Source of the DNA: Oerskovia turbata
GTDB lineage: Bacteria; Actinomycetota; Actinomycetes; Actinomycetales; Cellulomonadaceae
Assembly (NCBI RefSeq): GCF_000718325.1
Contig: NZ_JOFV01000009.1
Coordinates: 62,001-126,000 of the forward strand
DNA: 64,000 nt
Direction of reading: 5' to 3'
Positions 58,925-64,000 of this stretch are shown here, in pieces. Numbering within the stretch: position 1 is the stretch's first letter; each line of letters opens with the position of its first letter. The position numbers were made by a program, and so were the translations under genes. The notes beneath the pieces were generated by a model that was not told the origin of the DNA, did no database searches, and saw only the letters and a list, made by a program, of their open reading frames with translations.

Positions 58925-59527
58925 TTACAGGGCCGCCAAGAGCTCCTGCATCTCCTTGATCTCCGCCTCCTGGGCGTCGATGATCTCCTGGGCCAGGGCG
59001 AGCGCCTCGGCGTTCTCACCGTCCGCGAGCTCGGCCTCGGCCATGTCCACGGCTCCCTCGTGGTGGGCGATCATGCCCTCGAGGAACAGGCGCGAGACGG
59101 TCGCGGCGTCCGCCGCTTCGAGCGCCTGGATCTCCTCGTCGCTCAGCATCCCGTCCATCTCGTGGCCAGAGTGGTCGCCCATCTGCGGGACGCCCCACTC
59201 GTCGAGGAAGCCCTCCATGGTCGCGATCTCGGGCTCCTGCGCGTTCTCGATGCGGGTCGCGAGGTCGACGACCGCGGGGTCGACCCCGTCCTTGTCCAGC
59301 ACGATGCGCGACATCACGAGCGCCTGCTCGTGGTGCGGGATCATCATCTGCGCGAACATGACGTCGGCCTGGTTCGCCGGGGCGTCCGCGTCCAGCATGC
59401 CCTGCGACATGCCGTCGCGGTCCATGCCTCCCGGGCTGCGGTCGTCGGTGTCGGCGCAGCCCGCGAGGACCAGCGTCGAGCCGAGGGTCAGGCCGATGCC
59501 GACCTTGGTCAGGGTGTGCGTGTTCAT
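58925..59527 (-). CDS. DUF305 lipoprotein, metal-associated
   Basis: A 200-residue lipoprotein: signal peptide MNTHTLTKVGIGLTLGSTLV with lipobox LAGC (Cys24). The DUF305 domain is duplicated in form: FAQMMIPHHEQALVMSRIVL and FLEGMIAHHEGAVDMAEAEL each carry the MxxHHxxA signature, and a Met/His-rich linker (WGVPQMGDHSGHEMDGMLSD) adds potential copper ligands. DUF305 proteins are ferritin-like helical bundles found next to copper or multicopper-oxidase genes. AAGGA precedes ATG 59527. It is the last gene of the copper operon and very probably binds copper outside the membrane. Confidence 0.9.
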   Translation of the reverse strand: MNTHTLTKVGIGLTLGSTLVLAGCADTDDRSPGGMDRDGMSQGMLDADAPANQADVMFAQMMIPHHEQALVMSRIVLDKDGVDPAVVDLATRIENAQEPEIATMEGFLDEWGVPQMGDHSGHEMDGMLSDEEIQALEAADAATVSRLFLEGMIAHHEGAVDMAEAELADGENAEALALAQEIIDAQEAEIKEMQELLAAL

Positions 59528-59611
59528 GAGTCGTCCTTCGGGTGATCGGTCGGTGCGCCACGGGTACCCCGTGGCGGTGGCGGTCGCTGCGGCCCTGGCC
59601 GGGCCGGGCTC

Positions 59612-60064
59612 CTATCTCCGACTGATCCCGAGCGCGACGAGCGACGGCGGCCGCAGCGCCGACCCGAGCCGCCACCAGGGCGCGACGACGCGCGCGACGT
59701 GCGAGACGCCGTCGGGCAGGCGACGCACCAGCGCCGGGCCACCGAGCGAGAAGAGCGCGACGAGCACCAAGAGGCACATGGCCTCCATCTCGCCGTGCCC
59801 CGTGCCCGACGGCGCCTCCTCCTCCGCGCCCGCGTCGCCGACGAGGTGGCCCACGGTGGGGATCGCCGGGTCGGTGACGTCGTGCGCGGGACCGTGCGCC
59901 ACGGGGCTGCCCGACATCTGGTGCATCCCGACGAACCCGCCGAGCAGCACGACCATCCCGAGCAGCACCGCGAACCGCCGGACGAGGCCGACGGTTCGGG
60001 CGGGCCGGACCGCGTCGCCCAGATGGGCGGTCGACACGGTCCCGGCCGGGGCGATCGGGGACAT
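59612..60064 (-). CDS. DUF6153-like membrane protein
   Basis: A 150-residue protein with two hydrophobic helices (LVRRFAVLLGMVVLLGGFVG, about 27-46, and MCLLVLVALFSLGGPALVRR, about 95-114) separated by a His-rich extracytoplasmic loop (HQMSGSPVAHGPAHD, then GHGEMEAMC). This is the DUF6153 layout, typically encoded between DUF305 and copper ATPase genes. I chose ATG 60064 because AGGTGAT lies 7 nt upstream; GTG 60076 and ATG 60073 abut the stop of the ATPase gene (60077). His and Met residues facing the outside suggest copper binding or delivery, which is inferred only from context. Confidence 0.75.
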   Translation of the reverse strand: MSPIAPAGTVSTAHLGDAVRPARTVGLVRRFAVLLGMVVLLGGFVGMHQMSGSPVAHGPAHDVTDPAIPTVGHLVGDAGAEEEAPSGTGHGEMEAMCLLVLVALFSLGGPALVRRLPDGVSHVARVVAPWWRLGSALRPPSLVALGISRR

Positions 60065-60076
60065 CACGGACATCAC

Positions 60077-62209
60077 CTACGAGGCTGCCACGCGCTCGGG
60101 GTCGAGGTCCAGCCGGCGCAGGAGCTGCGCGTTGAGGGCCACGATCACGGTCGACAAGGACATGAGCAGCGCGCCCACGGCCATCGGCATGACGAACCCG
60201 ACCGGCGCCAGGACGCCCGCCGCGAGCGGCACGGACACCAGGTTGTACCCCGCGGCCCACCACAGGTTCTGCTTCATCTTGCGGTAGCTGGCCCGGGACA
60301 GCTCGATGACCGACAGGACCGAGCGCGGGTCGTCGCTCGCGAGGACGACCCCCGCCGACGCGATGGCCACGTCGGTGCCCGCACCGATCGCGATGCCGAC
60401 GTCCGCCTGGGCGAGCGCGGGAGCGTCGTTGACGCCGTCGCCGACCATCGCGACCTTGTGGCCCCGCGCCTGGAGCTCGGAGACCTTGTCGCCCTTGTCG
60501 CCCGGACGGACCCCGGCGAACACCTCGTCGATGCCGAGCTCGTCCGCGACCGACTGCGCCACGGCCTGCGCGTCCCCCGTGATCATGACGACCCGGATGT
60601 TGCGCCGGTGCAGGGCGTCGACCGCCTCGCGGGACTCGGGCCGGATCTCGTCGGCCAGCGCGAAGGCGCCCAGCACCCGCGGGGTACCGGAGCCCAGGGC
60701 GAGCGCGTGCAGGACCGTCGCGCCCTCGCCCTCCCATGCGGCGGCGTCGGGCACGGGGTCGAGGCCGTGCTCGCGCAGGAGCGACGGGCCGCCCACCGCG
60801 ACCCGGCGACCGTCCACGAGACCCGAGACGCCGACCGCGGTCGAGGACTGGAAGTCCTCGGCGCGCGGCACCCGCACACCCCGGTCCGCGGCCGCACCCA
60901 CGATCGCGCGGGCCAGGGGGTGCTGCGAGTCGGCCTCGACGGCCGCCGCGAGCGCGAGCAGCTCGTCCTCGCTGTCCGACGTCGCGACCAGGTGCGTCAC
61001 GACGGGCTCGCCCTTGGTCAGGGTGCCGGTCTTGTCGAACAGGACGGCGTCGACCGTGCGCATCTGCTCGAGCGCCATGCGGTCCTTGACGAGCACGCCC
61101 GCCGTGGCCGCGCGCTCGGTCGAGATCGACACCACGAGCGGGATCGCGAGGCCCAGCGCGTGGGGGCACGCGATGACGAGGACCGTGATGGTCCGGATCA
61201 GCGCGCTCTCCGGCGTGCCCCAGACCGTCCACGCGACCAGCGTCAGCACCGCGGCGCCGAGCGCGAACCAGAAGAGCCAGCCCGCGGCGCGGTCCGCGAG
61301 GCGCTGCGCGTGCGACGAGGACTCCTGGGCCTGCGTCACCAGGCGCTGGATGCCCGCGAGCGCCGTGTCGTCACCGACCGCGTCGACCGTGACGCGCAGC
61401 GCCTGGTCTGTCGCGACGGTCCCTGCCACGACGTGGTCGCCGACCGTCCGGCGCACCGGGCGGGACTCGCCCGTGATCATGGACTCGTCGACGTCCGCCG
61501 ACCCCTGGGACACCACGCCGTCCGCGGGCACGCGCCCACCAGGACGCACCACGACGACGTCGCCCACGACCAGGTCGGTCGGGGACACCGTGGTCACCTG
61601 ACCGTCGGTGCCCACGCGCTCGGCCTCGTCCGGCAGCAGCGCGGCGAGCGACTCGAGGGCCGACGACGACTGCGCGAGCGACCGCATCTCGATCCAGTGG
61701 CCCAGCAGCATGATGACGACCAGCAGCGCGAGCTCCCACCAGAAGTCGAGCTCGTGCGACACGATCCCCAGGCTCGCGCCCCACGACGAGACGAACGCGA
61801 CCGTGATCGCGAGCGCGACGAGCAGCATCATGCCGGGCTTTCGCTCCTTGAGCTCGTCGACCGCCCCCGTGAGGAACGGCTTGCCGCCCCACACGTACAT
61901 GACGGTGCCGAGGACCGGCGAGATCCACGCGATGCCCGGGACGTCCGGGAGCGGGTAGCCGATGATCGAGGCGAACATCTCGCTCGCGAGGACGGTGGGG
62001 ACCGCGAGAGCGAGCATGATCCAGAACAGGCGGCGGAACATCGCGACGTGACCAGAGTGGCCGCCGTGGCCGGAGTGTCCTTCGTGGGCGCTGTGCGCGG
62101 AGTGGTCCGTCGTGGTCATGGTTGCCGTGTCATGACCTGTGCGGTCGTGACCTGCATGCCCGCCGTGCCCTGGGTGGTCACCGTGCTCGTCCTGGTGCAT
62201 GGGGTGCAC
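60077..62209 (-). CDS. copB: CPH-type heavy-metal P1B ATPase (CopB-like)
   Basis: A 710-residue copper-export ATPase. The first ~55 residues are extremely His-rich (GHPGHGGHAGH-type repeats), replacing the Cys-containing MBDs of CopA. Eight helices are visible. The transmembrane metal site is CPH (Cys348-Pro-His350), the mark of P1B-3 (CopB) pumps, for Cu(II)/Ag. The actuator domain has TGES (about 246-249), the phosphorylation site is DKTGTLTKGE with Asp392, and GDGVNDAPALAQADVGIAIG completes the hinge. I chose GTG 62209: AAGGAGG lies 8 nt upstream. An ATG at 62257 lies inside the CsoR-type operator and is unlikely. It heads an operon with DUF6153 and DUF305 genes. Confidence 0.93.
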   Translation of the reverse strand: MHPMHQDEHGDHPGHGGHAGHDRTGHDTATMTTTDHSAHSAHEGHSGHGGHSGHVAMFRRLFWIMLALAVPTVLASEMFASIIGYPLPDVPGIAWISPVLGTVMYVWGGKPFLTGAVDELKERKPGMMLLVALAITVAFVSSWGASLGIVSHELDFWWELALLVVIMLLGHWIEMRSLAQSSSALESLAALLPDEAERVGTDGQVTTVSPTDLVVGDVVVVRPGGRVPADGVVSQGSADVDESMITGESRPVRRTVGDHVVAGTVATDQALRVTVDAVGDDTALAGIQRLVTQAQESSSHAQRLADRAAGWLFWFALGAAVLTLVAWTVWGTPESALIRTITVLVIACPHALGLAIPLVVSISTERAATAGVLVKDRMALEQMRTVDAVLFDKTGTLTKGEPVVTHLVATSDSEDELLALAAAVEADSQHPLARAIVGAAADRGVRVPRAEDFQSSTAVGVSGLVDGRRVAVGGPSLLREHGLDPVPDAAAWEGEGATVLHALALGSGTPRVLGAFALADEIRPESREAVDALHRRNIRVVMITGDAQAVAQSVADELGIDEVFAGVRPGDKGDKVSELQARGHKVAMVGDGVNDAPALAQADVGIAIGAGTDVAIASAGVVLASDDPRSVLSVIELSRASYRKMKQNLWWAAGYNLVSVPLAAGVLAPVGFVMPMAVGALLMSLSTVIVALNAQLLRRLDLDPERVAAS

Positions 62210-62255
62210 TGTCTGGTCCTCCTTCGTGTCGAGCCGGGCGACCGCGTCGCCTTGC

Positions 62256-62278
62256 ATACCCCCTAGGGGTATCTATAA
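62256..62278 (-). promoter_or_regulatory. CsoR-type operator and -10 box of the copper operon
   Basis: ATACCCC-CTA-GGGGTAT (62256-62272) is a perfect 7-3-7 dyad that matches the CsoR (copper-sensing repressor) operator of actinobacteria. It is adjacent to TATAGA (62278-62273, minus strand), the -10 of the copper ATPase gene. CsoR binding would cover the transcription start and about 50 nt of leader remain up to the GTG. No csoR gene is in the window. Confidence 0.8.
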
Positions 62279-62390
62279 CTCCCGATTCTGCCGCAGCATT
62301 CCCGGTCCGTCAAGGGGAGCGGCGCGGCGCCGACGCGCGGCCCTCCGGTCACGGACCTAGCCTGAAAGTCCGACGACGGGCGGAGCAGCC

Positions 62391-63611
62391 ATGACCCTGG
62401 TCCTTCACGACGAGCTCTTCGACGCGCAGCTCGTTCGCGCGCTCGCCTGCACCGCACAAGGCGGTGCGCAGATCGGCGAGTGCCTCGAGACGGCGCGCCG
62501 CATCACCCGGACCGACGGGAACCAGTGGTACGACGAGTGGTCCGCGACCGCCGAGCGCGTCGAGAAGGCCGCCGAGGAGAGCGACGTCGCAGGCCACCGC
62601 GTCAGCGCCCGCGGAGCCTGGCTGCGCGCCTCGAACTACTACCGCACCGCAGGGCTCTTCCTCATGGGGTCCCCCGTCGACGACAGGTTCCGCGAGAGCT
62701 CGCGCCGCCAGACCGAGACCTTCCGCAGGGGCGCCGCGCTCCTGGACCTCCCCCCGGACGTGCTCGAGATCCCGTTCGAGGACGGGACGCTCCCCGGCTA
62801 CTTCTACCGGGCCTCCGACGACGGGCGCCCGCGCCCCACGGTCCTCCTCGTCGACGGCTACGACGGCACCGCCGAGGAGCTGTACTTCGCGAACGCGGTC
62901 GCCGCGCTCGAGCGCGGGTACGACGTGATCGCGTTCGACGGCCCCGGCCAGGGCAGCGTGATCCTCGACCAGGGCGTCCCGTTCCGTCCGGACTGGGAGA
63001 CCGTGGTGAGCGCCGTCGTCGACCACGCCCTGACCCTGGACGAGGTGGACCCGCAGCGCATCGTGGTGCACGGCTGGAGCTTCGGCGGCCACCTCGCGCC
63101 CCGTGCCGCGTCCGGGGAGCACCGGCTGGCTGCCTGCATCGCCGACAGCGGCCCCTACGACCTGTTCGACACGATCACCGCCAGGTTTCCCGCGCTCCTG
63201 GCCGACCATCTCGACGACGACGACGGCGCCGCGCTCAGGGTCGTCGAGACGGCGCTGCACCAGCTCCTCAAGAAGCCCTCGGCGGGCTGGGCGCTGCGCC
63301 GGAACCTGTGGGTGCACGGCGTGCGCGACCCGCTCGACTTCCTCAGGCTGTCCCACGACTACACGCTGCGTGGGCGCGAGCACCTGATCCGCTGCCCCGT
63401 GCTCGTGTGCCGCACCGTGGGCGACGACCTCTCGGCCTCGGCCCGGACCCTCGCCGAGAACCTCACGTGCCCGACCGAGTACGTCGAGCTCGGCCCGGAG
63501 GACGGCGTCACGGGGCACTGCGAGATGACGGGCCGCGCGGTCTTCCACCAGCGCGTCTTCGACTGGCTCGACGAGACCCTGGAGTACGACGGTTCACCCG
63601 CGTCCCCGTAG
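62391..63611 (+). CDS. Alpha/beta-hydrolase with N-terminal helical region (FrsA/DHPON-hydrolase-like)
   Basis: A 406-residue hydrolase. An N-terminal ~120-residue helical region (AWLRASNYYRTAGLFLMG) precedes the alpha/beta-hydrolase fold, as in 2,6-dihydroxypseudooxynicotine hydrolase and FrsA-like proteins. The catalytic nucleophile Ser230 lies in VVHGWSFGGHLA, with VDGYDGTAEE as oxyanion strand, TVGDDLSAS as acid region and VTGHCEMTGR as base region. Family members cleave C-C or ester bonds of aromatic or small keto compounds; the substrate is unknown. A -10 TAGCCT (about 62358-62363) precedes ATG 62391. It is divergent from the copper operon, with 181 bp between starts. Confidence 0.85.
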   Translation: MTLVLHDELFDAQLVRALACTAQGGAQIGECLETARRITRTDGNQWYDEWSATAERVEKAAEESDVAGHRVSARGAWLRASNYYRTAGLFLMGSPVDDRFRESSRRQTETFRRGAALLDLPPDVLEIPFEDGTLPGYFYRASDDGRPRPTVLLVDGYDGTAEELYFANAVAALERGYDVIAFDGPGQGSVILDQGVPFRPDWETVVSAVVDHALTLDEVDPQRIVVHGWSFGGHLAPRAASGEHRLAACIADSGPYDLFDTITARFPALLADHLDDDDGAALRVVETALHQLLKKPSAGWALRRNLWVHGVRDPLDFLRLSHDYTLRGREHLIRCPVLVCRTVGDDLSASARTLAENLTCPTEYVELGPEDGVTGHCEMTGRAVFHQRVFDWLDETLEYDGSPASP

Positions 63612-63649
63612 GGCTGCTCCTCAGGGCGGCGGCCGTGCCCAGGGTGTGC

Positions 63650-64000
63650 TCAGGGAGCCTGGTCCTCCGCCGCGGCGTCGACCGGGTCCTCGGTCGCGGC
63701 CGCCCGGGCGCGGGCAGCCCGCCGGTCGAGCGCGAACCACACCACCAGGGCGACGGCGGCGAGCGTGATGATGACGACGGTCTCCGGCACCGCGCGGGCG
63801 AGCGACAGGAGGCCGGTCTGCGCGCGGGTGACGAGGTCTGCGGGCAGGAGGCCGGGCAACGAAGCGAGCCCGTTGGTCCTCAGGAAGAGGATGCCCACGG
63901 CGATCAGGAGAAGACCGGTCACGACCGAGGTGCTGTGCAGGCGCAACGGGCCCACCTGCCACGCCCTGCCGCGCAAGCGCGCCCGCCCGCGGGGGCCGAG
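63650..64000 (-). CDS. Membrane protein, C-terminal part (runs off right edge); CcdA-like possible
   Basis: The minus-strand frame is open from base 64000 to a TGA at 63650, so the 5' end lies outside. At least 116 residues are visible. Two hydrophobic helices are present: TSVVTGLLLIAVGILFLRTN and ETVVIITLAAVALVVWFALD, with a short extracytoplasmic loop between. The C-terminus is cytoplasmic and acidic (AAATEDPVDAAAEDQAP). The first helix and the Gly-rich context resemble the last helix of actinobacterial cytochrome-c-biogenesis CcdA proteins, but the part shown has no CxxC or other diagnostic motif. The identity is tentative. Confidence 0.5.
   Translation of the reverse strand, partial: LGPRGRARLRGRAWQVGPLRLHSTSVVTGLLLIAVGILFLRTNGLASLPGLLPADLVTRAQTGLLSLARAVPETVVIITLAAVALVVWFALDRRAARARAAATEDPVDAAAEDQAP

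Noticed and set aside
62210-62257. Upstream ATG start for the copper ATPase (16 extra residues)
   Set aside because: It lies within the CsoR-type dyad at the expected transcription start and has no room for a proper ribosome-binding site; GTG 62209 has AAGGAGG at 8 nt.
1-64000. CRISPR arrays, prophage, integrase or transposase genes
   Set aside because: I found no repeat-spacer array, no phage structural gene and no recombinase in the whole window.

Overview
The window is very GC-rich, gene-dense DNA from a high-GC Gram-positive actinobacterium. Gene content (fused lysyl-tRNA synthetase/MprF-type LysX, K+-insensitive proton-pumping pyrophosphatase, LAxTG sortase substrates, many leaderless genes with a TANNNT box 6-7 nt before ATG/GTG, a CebR/CelR-like box) fits a soil or plant-matter member of Micrococcales such as Cellulomonadaceae or Promicromonosporaceae. 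The genus is an inference and is not proven by the sequence.

Layout. 0-10 kb: the 5' part of a Pro/Ala-rich protein at the left edge, a small membrane protein, lysX, an apparently frameshifted ECF sigma factor with its membrane-anchored partner, and hppA. 9-17 kb: TetR and LysR regulators, a lipoprotein, a methyltransferase, a secreted chymotrypsin-fold protease and a P-loop kinase. 18-24 kb: a translationally coupled three-gene SMC-like condensin operon (jetA-jetB-jetC, Wadjet/MksFEB type) with no nuclease gene (jetD/mksG) on either side. 24-28 kb: a PhoPR-like two-component pair and a PAP2 phosphatase. 28-45 kb: topA, then about 12 kb of variable genes (glycerol dehydrogenase, MacB-like ABC exporter, LATTG surface protein, twin Gfo/Idh/MocA oxidoreductases, OhrR, FUSC protein, HAD phosphatase), then the coupled tmk-holB pair. 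45-53 kb: HxlR-controlled epimerase, phosphoglycerate-mutase-like phosphatase, PAS-ANTAR regulator, hydrolases, MFS exporter with divergent LysR. 53-64 kb: S33 hydrolase, tRNA-Thr(CGT), peptide deformylase, LAATG surface protein, a copper cluster (CPH-type P1B ATPase, DUF6153, DUF305) under a CsoR-type operator, and two more genes, the last running off the right edge.

The most striking non-coding signal is an 84-bp element present five times with fixed geometry: a 22-bp arm, an 18-bp spacer of variable sequence but constant length, then two tandem inverted 22-bp arms. Four copies lie 7-25 nt after a stop codon in the same orientation relative to the gene they follow. The fifth is inside the 3' end of jetB and is translated. 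Three of the five sit before, inside and after the jet operon. Very long perfect hairpins (a 42-bp palindrome; a 34-bp stem) close other convergent gene pairs.

How the genes work together: housekeeping functions (lysX, hppA, topA, tmk, holB, def, tRNA-Thr) form a scaffold. Between them sit small self-contained modules, each with its own regulator: TetR/DUF2867, LysR/MFS, HxlR/epimerase, OhrR and the CsoR-type copper operon.
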